Assembly: GCF_022808985.1 (NCBI RefSeq)
Contig: NZ_JAKZFT010000005.1
Span: 186,001-250,000 of the forward strand
DNA length: 64,000 nucleotides
Direction of reading: 5' to 3'
From: Geotalea sp. SG265
Lineage (GTDB): Bacteria > Desulfobacterota > Desulfuromonadia > Geobacterales > Geobacteraceae
Every line of letters starts with the position of its first letter. Within the stretch, counting starts at the first letter, position 1. The position numbers were made by a program, and so were the translations under genes. Below the pieces are notes generated by a model that worked only from the letters and a program-made list of their open reading frames with translations, did not search any database and was not told where the DNA came from. This document shows positions 8,855-20,278 of this stretch, piece by piece.

Positions 8855-8929
8855 GTCTAGTCTCCTCCGGGAGTTCTAGACCGAAATCGCTAAGTTTGCA
8901 ATGGTTGAGTTTTTAGGGGAAAGGTCAGT

Positions 8930-9319
8930 ATGACTATTGAAAGTAAGAAATTGCTGTTTGTAGAGAATAAACATGATGCGTGGACACTCCTCCTTGATGT
9001 TTTCTGCAAAAAGAGCGGGTTCGAGCTTTTTATAGCAGGCACAGGATTCGAAGGACTGAAAATATTAGAGAGAGTTCCTGAGATTTCGATTGTGATATCA
9101 GATTATAATCTCACAGATATGGATGGCGTAGTATTCCTTACTGATGTTTTTACCCTGTGGCCTAGGACTTTGAGAGTTTTGAGGTGTGATGTCGGTGATA
9201 TAGATTCATTGGGTCCGGCAATTAAAAGTGGAACTATCAATAAGGTTATAAATAGATCTTGTAACACGTTACACCAGCTTTATCCTTATCTTGCCGCCGA
9301 TATTAGCCATGGAAAATAG
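8930..9319 (+). CDS. Stand-alone response-regulator receiver domain protein
   Basis: A 129-residue single receiver domain. The phospho-acceptor is the Asp in VISDYNLTDMDG (about residue 58). The acidic pocket is degenerate (VENKHDA instead of VDDE-type) and the usual Thr/Ser is replaced (RVLRCDVGD). The WPRTLRVL and AIKSGTINKVIN stretches resemble receivers of RpfG-like c-di-GMP phosphodiesterase regulators, but no output domain follows. The start ATG overlaps the 4-bp IS duplication (GTATGA), so the native 5' control region has been displaced by the IS; the IS end now supplies a purine-rich AGGGGAAAGG just upstream. AT-rich codon use suggests an acquired or decaying gene. Confidence 0.65.
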   Translation: MTIESKKLLFVENKHDAWTLLLDVFCKKSGFELFIAGTGFEGLKILERVPEISIVISDYNLTDMDGVVFLTDVFTLWPRTLRVLRCDVGDIDSLGPAIKSGTINKVINRSCNTLHQLYPYLAADISHGK

Positions 9320-9552
9320 TTCGGTTTTAGCCAAAACTCCGTCATCTTGAAAGATGCGTAGCGGAAACAGCCACTTCACCTCGAAGAGTGGACGATACTC
9401 GCCCTAGGGCTCATCAAGTAAACTTTGCTGACACGCGGTTGTGCATGGTTATCGCAAGATCCACAAAGACCTGTGACAACTCGTCAAATGTGCGGTAAAA
9501 AACTGCGAGTGTCTGCCTGATGAAACAAGAGGACGGCAGTGGCCAAACTAAT
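9320..9552. other. Intergenic stretch with no recognisable gene
   Basis: All six frames are broken by stops. Small inverted repeats occur (CATCTTGAAAGATG at about 9342-9355; CCACTTC..GAAGAGTGG around 9373-9393), but I see no known riboswitch signature, promoter or coding remnant I can defend. Confidence 0.4.
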
Positions 9553-9584
9553 AAAGGCCTGTGAATCAAAGTTCACAGGCCTTT
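9553..9584 (-). terminator. Strong hairpin terminator at the 3' end of the mglBA transcript
   Basis: AAAGGCCTGTGAA (9553-9565) and TTCACAGGCCTTT (9572-9584) form a perfect 13-bp stem with a 6-nt loop. Read on the minus strand it follows mglA and the tRNA remnant and ends in a short U-run, so it would stop minus-strand transcripts. It was probably the terminator of the original tRNA gene. Confidence 0.75.
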
Positions 9585-9593
9585 TGCGTTGTT

Positions 9594-9635
9594 AACGACG
9601 TGATCACCCGCTCTACCGACTGAGCTATTGGGGAA
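9594..9635 (-). pseudogene. Truncated tRNA remnant (tRNA-Asn-like 5' half)
   Basis: On the minus strand the segment starts TTCCCCAATAGCTCAGTCGG and continues TAGAGCGGGTGATCAC. This is a tRNA acceptor 5' strand, a complete D-arm (GCTC-AGTCGGTA-GAGC) and a GGTGA/TCAC anticodon stem. The 7-nt anticodon loop, variable region, T-arm and 3' acceptor strand are missing. The arm sequence is most like bacterial tRNA-Asn. It cannot be functional. It lies between mglA and a perfect hairpin terminator. Confidence 0.65.
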
Positions 9636-9685
9636 TAAATGAAGTCGTATATATATTTGAAACTGTCGCTAGTGTCAAGCTATTT

Positions 9686-10273
9686 TTACTTGCCCTTTTT
9701 CAGGTCCACCAGTATCAGTTTAGCAACGGCTTTGAGAGTTTCAAATACACCCTCGCCGGTGGTTGCACAGGCCTCGAAATCGGGGACATTGGTGGGGTTT
9801 AACTCTTTACGCAGTTCTTCGACGCTGACTACGTTGGGGAGATCGCGCTTGTTGTATTGAACGACGTAGGGAATCTTGTCCAGGTCATATCCCTGCTCAG
9901 TAAGATTTATGCGCAGGTTTTCCACCGACTCGATGTTGGCTTCCATCCGCTCTTCCTGGGAATCGGCGACGAATACGACCCCATCAACCCCCTTGAGAAT
10001 CAGTTTTCTCGAAGCATCGTAAAACACCTGGCCGGGGACGGTGTACAGGTGGAAGCGCGTCTTGAAGCCCCGGATCTCCCCCAGTGCAAGGGGAAGAAAA
10101 TCGAAGAATAAGGTACGCTCGGTCTCGGTGGCAAGGCTGATCATTTTCCCTTTGGCATCGGCGGCTGTCTTTTGATAGACGAACTGCAGGTTGGTCGTTT
10201 TGCCGCAGAGCCCCGGGCCGTAATAGACGATTTTGCAGTTTATTTCGCGGGATGCATAGTTGATGAAGGACAT
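9686..10273 (-). CDS. mglA: MglA-like small Ras-family GTPase
   Basis: A 195-residue small GTPase with P-loop GPGLCGKT (residues 19-26), the MglA-type switch [15 protein letters not shown] (Pro instead of the usual Asp-x-x-Gly context) and the guanine-specificity motif NKRD. MglA is the polarity GTPase that sets the leading cell pole in Myxococcus and, in related bacteria, helps position motility machinery. Its GAP partner MglB is encoded directly upstream with an 18-bp gap. The N-terminus [20 protein letters not shown] is characteristic of MglA rather than Arf or Rab proteins. Confidence 0.93.
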   Translation of the reverse strand: MSFINYASREINCKIVYYGPGLCGKTTNLQFVYQKTAADAKGKMISLATETERTLFFDFLPLALGEIRGFKTRFHLYTVPGQVFYDASRKLILKGVDGVVFVADSQEERMEANIESVENLRINLTEQGYDLDKIPYVVQYNKRDLPNVVSVEELRKELNPTNVPDFEACATTGEGVFETLKAVAKLILVDLKKGK

Positions 10274-10291
10274 CTGGCGTTACCCCGGTTA

Positions 10292-10783
10292 CTAGCTGAA
10301 CAGGTTATCGATATCGTCGTCGGTGATTTCTGCAAAGGGAAAATCTGTCTCGCCGCTTTTTTCCTTTTCTTCGGCTTTCTGCATCAGACGACCAAAGATG
10401 GTGGTCAACTCCTCGGACGCTTTCTTCACCCGCAGGCGAACCAGGCCCAGCGACGATCTGTTGTCGAAGAGAACGACAAGAATGACCCTGCCACCGACGA
10501 TGGAGATGTGCAGGTTGTCCTTTTCGCCTTCATGGAAAAGGATGGAGAATTCTTTTTCACCGATCAACTTGGCAAGGCCGCCCGTAGCAGCAATATTGCC
10601 GGCTGTCAGTGAGGCCAGCGATGTGGTGTCGAATCGTTCCGTTTCACCGACACCGGTGATGAGCTGGCCGTTTTTATCAACGAGAAAGATGACCTTGCTG
10701 TTGGCCTCCTTTAAGAGCTTCTCGATGACAGCATTTATCTGTTTGAATTCCTCATCGTACATAACCATCTGAGGATTCGACAT
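10292..10783 (-). CDS. mglB: MglB-like Roadblock/LC7 protein, GAP for MglA
   Basis: A 163-residue Roadblock/LC7 fold protein (alpha-beta pattern with KVIFLVDKNGQLITGVGE, then TSLASLTAGNIAATGGLAKL and ILVVLFDNRSSLGLVRLRVK). In Myxococcus MglB stimulates GTP hydrolysis by MglA and marks the opposite pole. The acidic C-terminal tail (EITDDDIDNLF) matches the extension seen on MglB proteins. It is the first gene of an mglB-mglA operon. The terminator at 10885-10915 isolates it from por, so its promoter should lie within 10784-10880. Confidence 0.9.
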   Translation of the reverse strand: MSNPQMVMYDEEFKQINAVIEKLLKEANSKVIFLVDKNGQLITGVGETERFDTTSLASLTAGNIAATGGLAKLIGEKEFSILFHEGEKDNLHISIVGGRVILVVLFDNRSSLGLVRLRVKKASEELTTIFGRLMQKAEEKEKSGETDFPFAEITDDDIDNLFS

Positions 10784-10884
10784 GTAACACCCCTTGCGCT
10801 GTAGGGAAATTTTATTACAGCGGATTGTATATAACAGAATTGCAGGATTGTTTCAACCCTAAAGGCAGAGCGGCGCCTCAACGA

Positions 10885-10915
10885 AAAAGCCCCGACAGGA
10901 TCTGCCGGGGCTTTT
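10885..10915 (-). terminator. Rho-independent terminator of por
   Basis: AAAAGCCCCG-ACAG and CTG-CCGGGGCTTTT pair around a short loop, just after the por stop codon at 10937 in the minus-strand direction. Both sides are T/A-flanked. Confidence 0.85.
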
Positions 10916-10936
10916 CATCGTGAGGCATGCTAGAGG

Positions 10937-14515
<3,579 letters not shown>

Positions 14516-14567
14516 ACTCTTCCTCCCGTTTTTGATTGTAGCTATCTGTGTCTCTATCTAAAAATTT

Positions 14568-15161
14568 TTAAAGTTCGGAGCGTCCTTCGACGGCCCGCTG
14601 AACCGTAGCTGCGTCGACAAATTCAAGGTCGCTGCCAAGCGGTATGCCATGGGCAAGGCGGGTGACCCTTATGGAGAGCGGCTTTATCAGTCTGGTCAGA
14701 TATAATGCCGTTGCCTCCCCTTCGACGGTGAAGTTGGTGGCTAGGAGCACCTCCCGGATCGAGCCCTTTTCCAGGCGTTGCATGAGTTCGGCAATCTTCA
14801 GATCGCTGGGTGTGATGCCGTTCAGGGGAGACAACGCCCCGTGCAGGACGTGATAGCGCCCGTTGAACGCTCGGGAACGTTCCATGGCCAGGATATCCTG
14901 CGGCTCTTCCACCACGCAGATGGTGGTGCTGTCCCGTTCCGTCGAGCAGAGGTGGCAGGGATCCGCCTCGGTGATGCTGAAGCAGATTGAACAGAAACGA
15001 ACGCCTGCCTTGACCTCAAGCAGGCTTTCAGCAAGAGCTGACAGATTGTCCGGTGATTTGAGGAGGTGAAAGGCGAGCCGTAAGGCTGTTTTGTCTCCAA
15101 CTCCCGGCAGTTTCTTCAATTCCCCGAGTAACCTGGTTAACGATCTGGAAAAATGTATCAT
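14568..15161 (-). CDS. recR: Recombination mediator RecR
   Basis: A 197-residue protein with the N-terminal HhH (LGELKKLPGVGDKTALRLAF), the Cys4 zinc finger (C57, C60, C69, C72) and a Toprim domain beginning TICVVEEPQDILAME. RecR works with RecF/RecO to load RecA on gapped DNA. It lies in the conserved dnaX-ybaB-recR order, here separated from ybaB by a 171-bp AT-rich gap, so it may also be transcribed from its own promoter. Confidence 0.97.
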   Translation of the reverse strand: MIHFSRSLTRLLGELKKLPGVGDKTALRLAFHLLKSPDNLSALAESLLEVKAGVRFCSICFSITEADPCHLCSTERDSTTICVVEEPQDILAMERSRAFNGRYHVLHGALSPLNGITPSDLKIAELMQRLEKGSIREVLLATNFTVEGEATALYLTRLIKPLSIRVTRLAHGIPLGSDLEFVDAATVQRAVEGRSEL

Positions 15162-15276
15162 AGAATTACCGGATTTAAAACAACTTTTTATTCTCGCGAA
15201 AATGAAAAAAATTTATTAATAATAAAAATGGTTCTAAGTAGTGGAAATTGCGAGACTTAAATGCGGGAGGGGAGGA

Positions 15277-15310
15277 TCCGTTTTCCCTCCGCCACAGGAG
15301 GGAAAACGGA
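15277..15310. terminator. Perfect 14-bp hairpin between ybaB and recR
   Basis: TCCGTTTTCCCTCC (15277-15290) and GGAGGGAAAACGGA (15297-15310) are exact complements with a 6-nt loop. It is positioned just after the ybaB stop on the minus strand. No clear U-tract follows on either strand, so it may attenuate or stabilise the dnaX-ybaB message rather than fully terminate it. The AT-rich stretch 15162-15240 beyond it could carry a recR promoter. Confidence 0.5.
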
Positions 15311-15332
15311 CCGAATTAACGGAAAACCAAAG

Positions 15333-15647
15333 CTAAAAGAGACCGGGAATATTGATACCGCCGGTGATCTTGCTCATCTGCTCGGCCATCTCCGATTGAA
15401 CTTTTGTCAGTGCCTCGTTGACTGCAGCCACGACCAAATCCTGAAGCATTTCCACATCTTCCGGGTCAACCGCTTCCTTTTTTATGGACAGGGAAAGCAG
15501 CTGGTTTTTCCCGTTTACCACGGCAGTCACCGCACCGCCGCCTGCAGTGGCTTCAACAGTTCTCTGGGCCGCCTCCTCCTGCAGTCTCCCCATTTTCTGC
15601 TGCATCATCTGCGCCTGCTTCATGATCGAAGCCAAACCTTTCGACAT
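15333..15647 (-). CDS. YbaB/EbfC-family nucleoid-associated protein
   Basis: A 104-residue protein of the YbaB/EbfC family: a long N-terminal helix rich in Met and Gln (MKQAQMMQQKMGRLQEEAA), a beta-sheet core with the VEATAGGGAVTAVVNGKNQL pattern, and a C-terminal helix. Members form tweezer-like dimers that bind DNA. It is encoded 68 bp downstream of dnaX, the same order as in many bacteria (dnaX-ybaB-recR). Confidence 0.95.
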   Translation of the reverse strand: MSKGLASIMKQAQMMQQKMGRLQEEAAQRTVEATAGGGAVTAVVNGKNQLLSLSIKKEAVDPEDVEMLQDLVVAAVNEALTKVQSEMAEQMSKITGGINIPGLF

Positions 15648-15715
15648 ATCTACCTCCGGTACCTGTTGGTGTTTTTATTAACAATAAACATGTTTTTGTT
15701 AAAACTAAAACGAAG

Positions 15716-17404
15716 TTATTTATTCACCTCGACTACTTCGCCGACCTCACCGCCGAAAACTTCCAGGGCGGCATGAATTGCCGGATGTTCCAGCGCCTTT
15801 TCCCTCAATTGCTGCTTTCGTTTGGCGTCCTCAAGGCTTTTTTTTTCCTGCAGGGACGGTGGCGCGTCGGATGCTTCTCCTGAAAGGGACTTGAAGCGGA
15901 TGGCAGGCTGTGAACCGAAATAGGCATGGGAGAGCGTCTTCAGCTCCCCCTGGGAATCGGGGTCCTGCATCTTGCTCAGTTCGAAGGAGCCTTCGGCATA
16001 GCCTATTTCCAGCACTTTTCCCGATACAGCGAGCGGTCGGCCAACCTCCAGGAATGTGGCCAAAACCGGTTTCTTTCCCTTGACGAAGGTGACAAATCCG
16101 GCCCAGGTTGAATCGGGGGGGGGCGACGGTGCCCGCTCGGCAGCCGGCGGCGGGGGGGAAGATGTTTTCGCCGGTGGTGCGGTGCGGGCGGCAGCAGGTG
16201 GCGCCTGTGCCGGCGCAGATTTTTCCCATACCGGCGCGGAAGAGGCGACGGCAGGAAGCGGGGTGCCCGATTCCAATGCCTTGAGGCGGTCGAGGATCTC
16301 GTTCACCGGGATGACCGGGGCCAGCGCCGCCATTTTCAGTAGGGCCATTTCCAGAACCAGCCGACCGAAGTTGGAGTGGGCCATCTCGCTTTCGGCCTTG
16401 AGCAGGATGGTCAGGTGGCGTTGCAGATCATTGGTGGATACGGTGGCAGCGATGCTCTTCAGCTCGCTGCACTCCGCTTCTGAAAGATCGAGGATCTCCG
16501 CAGCATTGTCGATGGCGCGCAGGATGGTCAGATTGCGGAAGTGATCAATCAACTCCTGGCAGAACTGGCGCATGCTGTAGCCGAAGGAATCCACCTGCTT
16601 GACGATCTCCAGCACTGTCTGATTGTCACGGGAGAAGACCGCCCGGGACGCTTCCAGGAGAAGGCGCCGGTCCACCACGCCGAGGAGGCTGGCCACGTCG
16701 TCATCGGCAACGTTTTCGCCGCAGAATGCCAGCACCTGATCGAGAGTGGAGAGGGAATCGCGCATGCTGCCGTCACCTTTGCGGGCGACGATAGCCAGGG
16801 ACTCGTTGCTGATGACTACCTTTTCCTGATCAACAATGTAGCGCAGCCGGTCAACCACCTTCTGTAAGGGGATACGCTTGAAGTCGAACCTCTGGCAGCG
16901 TGAAAGAATGGTGATCGGCAGTTTATGGGGCTCGGTGGTGGCGAAGATGAACTTCACATGGGCCGGTGGCTCCTCCAGCGTCTTCAACAGGGCATTGAAG
17001 GCGTTGTTGGTCAGCATGTGCACTTCATCGATGATGAATATCTTATAGCGGCTCTTGGAGGGGAGATACTTGACGTTGTCGCGCAGCTCGCGGATATCGT
17101 CAACCCCCGTATTGGATGCACCATCGATTTCGAAGACATCGACCGAATTGCCTTCGGTGATCTCGGTGCAGGAGGGGCAGTTGTTGCAGGGTTCTGTTGT
17201 CAGCCCCTGTTCGCAGTTAAGGGCTTTGGCGAGGATGCGGGCCGAGCTGGTCTTGCCTACGCCACGGGCGCCGGTAAAGAGAAAGGCATGGGCAATCCTG
17301 CCGGTATCGATGGCGTTCTGCAGGGTGCGACTGACATGCTCCTGGCCGATCAGGTCGCTGAAGGTCTGGGGCCGCCATTTTCGTGCCAATACGAGATATG
17401 ACAA
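15716..17404 (-). CDS. dnaX: DNA polymerase III subunit tau (gamma) clamp loader
   Basis: A 562-residue protein. The AAA+ module has Walker A GARGVGKT (45-52), zinc-binding C64/C73/C76/C79, Walker B IIDEVHML and the SRC sensor motif (LSRCQRFDFKRI). A Pro/Ala-rich linker follows (about 395-430), then a tau-type C-terminal domain. Near codon 519 the gene contains a run of nine A residues (15838-15846) directly followed, in the -1 frame, by AAG-CCT-TGA. A slip there would add Lys-Pro and stop, giving a product about 42 residues shorter. This resembles the gamma-generating logic of other dnaX genes but is much closer to the C-terminus. Confidence 0.97.
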   Translation of the reverse strand: MSYLVLARKWRPQTFSDLIGQEHVSRTLQNAIDTGRIAHAFLFTGARGVGKTSSARILAKALNCEQGLTTEPCNNCPSCTEITEGNSVDVFEIDGASNTGVDDIRELRDNVKYLPSKSRYKIFIIDEVHMLTNNAFNALLKTLEEPPAHVKFIFATTEPHKLPITILSRCQRFDFKRIPLQKVVDRLRYIVDQEKVVISNESLAIVARKGDGSMRDSLSTLDQVLAFCGENVADDDVASLLGVVDRRLLLEASRAVFSRDNQTVLEIVKQVDSFGYSMRQFCQELIDHFRNLTILRAIDNAAEILDLSEAECSELKSIAATVSTNDLQRHLTILLKAESEMAHSNFGRLVLEMALLKMAALAPVIPVNEILDRLKALESGTPLPAVASSAPVWEKSAPAQAPPAAARTAPPAKTSSPPPPAAERAPSPPPDSTWAGFVTFVKGKKPVLATFLEVGRPLAVSGKVLEIGYAEGSFELSKMQDPDSQGELKTLSHAYFGSQPAIRFKSLSGEASDAPPSLQEKKSLEDAKRKQQLREKALEHPAIHAALEVFGGEVGEVVEVNK

Positions 17405-17478
17405 AAGGGTATTACCTCTTACTTTTGGCCACGGTTAAGGTTAATTTTTTCCGGGAGGGGAACATGCGGGGATATTGC

Positions 17479-17600
17479 GGACACAACTGATAGCTGGGCG
17501 ATCCCGCGGCACACGGGTTGAGTTACTGCCGCTGCTTCCTTCCGGACCTGACGGGGTTCATAACCTCCCGTTGCGAGGGGCCCAGCTATCAGTTGTGCCC
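17479..17600 (-). ncRNA. ffs: Signal recognition particle RNA (4.5S-type)
   Basis: On the minus strand the core GTCAGGTCCGGAAGGAAGCA is the conserved SRP domain IV with its GGAA tetraloop. The ends GGCACAACTGATAGCTGGGC and GCCCAGCTATCAGTTGTG pair to close a single long hairpin of about 115 nt, the small bacterial form without an Alu domain. It binds Ffh for co-translational targeting. It lies between tRNA-Ser and dnaX. Confidence 0.96.
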
Positions 17601-17646
17601 GCAAAGGGCATAAGCGAGCGGGTACGCCAGTTTTGGAGTTTTTATC

Positions 17647-17737
17647 TGGCGGAGAGAGAGGGATTCGAACCCTCGGTACGCTATTAACGTACACACGCTT
17701 TCCAGGCGTGCTCCTTCAACCTCTCGGACATCTCTCC
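17647..17737 (-). tRNA. tRNA-Ser(GGA)
   Basis: On the minus strand GGAGAGA starts the acceptor. The anticodon loop is CTGGAAA, giving anticodon GGA (reads UCC/UCU). There is a long serine-type variable arm (TGTACGTTAATAGCGTAC), T-loop GGTTCGAATCC, acceptor return TCTCTCC, discriminator G and encoded CCA (17647-17649). Confidence 0.97.
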
Positions 17738-17905
17738 GCGGAAATCGTAATCCTAGTATATCATGCTGTGTCTTGTAAAGAGTTTTCTTGGTGAGAAGCC
17801 GAGATGTCCATTGGCAGCGATGGATGGAGGAAGAATAGCTTGATTTAAGCCAGCAAAAAATTTACGATTTCGGCGGCTATTTATCACCATCTTGACTGGA
17901 TCCTT

Positions 17906-20143
17906 ATGAATCTGCTGCACAATCTCAACCCTCCCCAGAAGGAGGCGGTGCTCCACGGCGAGGGACCGCTCCTGATCCTGGCCGGGGCCGGTTCCGGAAA
18001 AACACGGGTCATCGTCCACCGCATCGCCCATCTCATCACCGATCGAGGGGTCCCGCCCTGGCAGATCCTTGCGGTGACCTTTACCAACAAGGCTGCTGCG
18101 GAGATGCGCACCAGGGTGGAGCGGCTGCTCCATGGGGGAGAGGTGCCGCTCATTTCCACCTTCCATTCGGCCTGCGCCCGAATCCTGCGCCGGGAGATCC
18201 ATCATCTGGGCTATGATGCCAGCTTTGCCATTTATGACGATAAGGATGCGGAAAAACTGATCAAAGAGCTCGTCGCCGAGCTGCACCTGGATGAAAAACG
18301 TTTTCCGGCCAAACTGTTTACCGCAGCCATCGATGACTGCAAGAATGCCGGCCGCTCGCCCGAGGACCTGCCCGCCGGGGACTACGTGGCTGACAAGATC
18401 GCCCAGGTCTATGCCGCCTACCAGAAAAGGCTGCAGCAGTGCAATGCCCTGGATTTCGGCGACCTGGTCATGCTGACCGTCAGGCTTTTCGAGGAATATC
18501 CCCAGGTGCTCGCCCACTACCAGGACCGTTACCGCTGGATCCTGGTGGACGAGTACCAGGACACCAACCCGATCCAGTACCGGCTGGTGAAGCTCCTGGC
18601 AGGCCGGTGGCAGAACCTCTGCGTGGTGGGGGACGACGACCAGTCCATCTACCGCTGGCGGGGGGCTGACATCCGCAACATCCTCGATTTCGAGGACGAC
18701 TTCCCCGGGGTGACGGTGGTGAAGCTGGAGCAGAATTACCGCTCCACCAGCACCATCCTTTCCGCAGCCGGGGCGGTCGTGGCGAAGAATCGCGGCCGCA
18801 AGGCGAAAACACTCTGGACGGAGAACCCTCCCGGCGAGCCGGTGGTCTACCGGCGGCTTGCGGACGAACGGGACGAGGCGCGCTTCGTCTGCCGGCAAAT
18901 CGAGCAGTATGTGCGCAAGGGGGGAGATCTGGCCGGTGTGGCGGTTTTCTACCGTGCCAATGCCCAGTCCAGGGTTATGGAGGATGCCATGGTTGCCGAT
19001 GGCATTCCCTACCACATGGTCGGCGGCATGCGCTTCTACGCCCGCCAGGAGATCAAGGACATTCTCGCCTACCTGCGGGTGTTGATCAACCCCGCCGACG
19101 AGGTCTCCCTGAAACGGATCGTCAACACCCCGGCCCGGGGGATTGGCCACGCCACCATGGAAAAGATCACCGAACTGGCCCGGCGCAAGGGGATTCTCCT
19201 CTATGAGGCCCTGGCCGAAGCTGCCGAGGGTGGGCTTCTGGCGGCAGGGCCACGGGGCAAGATCGCCGGTTTTGTGACACTTTTGGAGCAGTTCCGGCAG
19301 TTGATGGACGCCGTGCCGCTCACCGAGCTCACCTCCCGAATTATCCAGGAAACCGGCTATGCAATGAAGCTCAAAGAGGAGCGTACCGAAGAGGCCCAGG
19401 ACCGCCTGGCCAACCTGGAGGAACTTTTGTCGGCTTTGGAGGAATTCGAGCGGCGCAGCGAAGAGCGGACCCTGGCGGCGTTCCTCGAACAGGTGGCACT
19501 GATCTCGGACCTGGAGGAGGAAGGAAAAGGGAGCGAATCGGCAACGCTGATGACGCTCCACTCGGCAAAAGGCCTGGAATTCCCCATGGTCTTCATGATC
19601 GGCATGGAAGAGAAGCTCTTTCCCCATGCCCGCTCCCTTGATGATCCGGAACAGATGGAGGAAGAGCGGCGCCTCTGCTATGTAGGGATGACCAGGGCAC
19701 GGGAGCGGCTCTTCCTGACCAATGCCCGTCGGCGGCGGATCTTTGGCCAGGAACAGTACAATCCCCCCAGCCGGTTTCTTGCCGACATTCCCAAGGAACT
19801 ACTGGATATGGAGGAAGAAGGCTACGGGCAGTCCGCCTTCGGTTTCGGCGCCGGTTTTGGGACAACGCCGCGCCCCGAGCCGGCGGCACAAAGGCCGACC
19901 CACAACCTGGCGTCGGTCTTCGAGATGGAGCTGGAGCCGGAACTCCCCAACGAGGTGCAGGTAGTGCCAGACGAGACGGTGGAGGGCGTCTGGCTGGGAA
20001 TGAGGGTGCGCCACGGCAAGTTCGGCATCGGCACGATCCGCCGCATGGAGGGAAGCGGCAACGACCAGAAGGTCATCGTCTGGTTCGATTCCGTTGGGCC
20101 GAAGAAACTGCTGGTCCGCTTTGCAGGGCTGGAGCGGGCTTAA
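17906..20143 (+). CDS. pcrA: UvrD/PcrA-type superfamily 1 DNA helicase
   Basis: A 745-residue 3'-5' SF1A helicase. The Q motif is NPPQKEAV (Q11), Walker A AGAGSGKT (26-33), then motif Ia TFTNKAAAEM, motif II DEYQDTNPIQ, motif III DDDQSIYRWRGA, motif IV EQNYRST, and motifs V-VI LMTLHSAKGLEFPMVF and CYVGMTRARE. The C-terminus has a Tudor-like RNA polymerase-binding module (GVWLGMRVRHGKFGIGTI) as in PcrA. It functions in nucleotide-excision repair and removal of blocked complexes. It starts a plus-strand run that continues into gatCAB. Confidence 0.96.
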   Translation: MNLLHNLNPPQKEAVLHGEGPLLILAGAGSGKTRVIVHRIAHLITDRGVPPWQILAVTFTNKAAAEMRTRVERLLHGGEVPLISTFHSACARILRREIHHLGYDASFAIYDDKDAEKLIKELVAELHLDEKRFPAKLFTAAIDDCKNAGRSPEDLPAGDYVADKIAQVYAAYQKRLQQCNALDFGDLVMLTVRLFEEYPQVLAHYQDRYRWILVDEYQDTNPIQYRLVKLLAGRWQNLCVVGDDDQSIYRWRGADIRNILDFEDDFPGVTVVKLEQNYRSTSTILSAAGAVVAKNRGRKAKTLWTENPPGEPVVYRRLADERDEARFVCRQIEQYVRKGGDLAGVAVFYRANAQSRVMEDAMVADGIPYHMVGGMRFYARQEIKDILAYLRVLINPADEVSLKRIVNTPARGIGHATMEKITELARRKGILLYEALAEAAEGGLLAAGPRGKIAGFVTLLEQFRQLMDAVPLTELTSRIIQETGYAMKLKEERTEEAQDRLANLEELLSALEEFERRSEERTLAAFLEQVALISDLEEEGKGSESATLMTLHSAKGLEFPMVFMIGMEEKLFPHARSLDDPEQMEEERRLCYVGMTRARERLFLTNARRRRIFGQEQYNPPSRFLADIPKELLDMEEEGYGQSAFGFGAGFGTTPRPEPAAQRPTHNLASVFEMELEPELPNEVQVVPDETVEGVWLGMRVRHGKFGIGTIRRMEGSGNDQKVIVWFDSVGPKKLLVRFAGLERA

Positions 20144-20151
20144 CAGGCATG

Positions 20152-20193
20152 TTCTAGGTTCTAGGTTCGACGTTCGGAGTTCTAGTTTGAGGT
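20152..20193 (+). repeat. Degenerate heptanucleotide repeat (about six units)
   Basis: Between pcrA and gatC the sequence reads in 7-nt units TTCTAGG, TTCTAGG, TTCGACG, TTCGGAG, TTCTAGT, TTGAGGT. It looks like a decayed tandem array and is non-coding. Confidence 0.5.
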
Positions 20194-20278
20194 TACATGC
20201 GATTCCCCTTGGCTTGCCATTTGCCCCTGTTCATGGTACAAAAACATGCTTTTGCCCATTACCTGTTGGGAGAGAAAA

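Larger units (their letters stand above)
7723..8927 (-). mobile_element. IS3-family insertion sequence (IS407-group type) with 4-bp target duplication
   Basis: A 1205-bp element. Its ends are imperfect inverted repeats: TGACCTTCCCCCCTTTACCC at 7723 and, reading inward from 8927, TGACCTTTCCCCTAAAAAC. The flanks carry a perfect direct repeat GTAT at 7719-7722 and 8928-8931, the 4-bp duplication expected for the IS407 branch. Inside are the usual two overlapping minus-strand frames (orfA, orfB) with an A6G slippery heptamer at 8594-8600. Both frames are intact, so the copy may be active. The right end lies exactly at the start codon of the receiver gene at 8930. Confidence 0.93.

Noticed and set aside
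9320-9420. Possible cyclic-di-nucleotide (GEMM-type) riboswitch
   Set aside because: Small hairpins are present, but the conserved GEMM tetraloop receptor and purine core are absent, and it lies downstream rather than upstream of a gene.
17753-19627. A 624-codon minus-strand frame
   Set aside because: It is antisense to pcrA, whose helicase motifs are complete; no ribosome site and no protein-like pattern.
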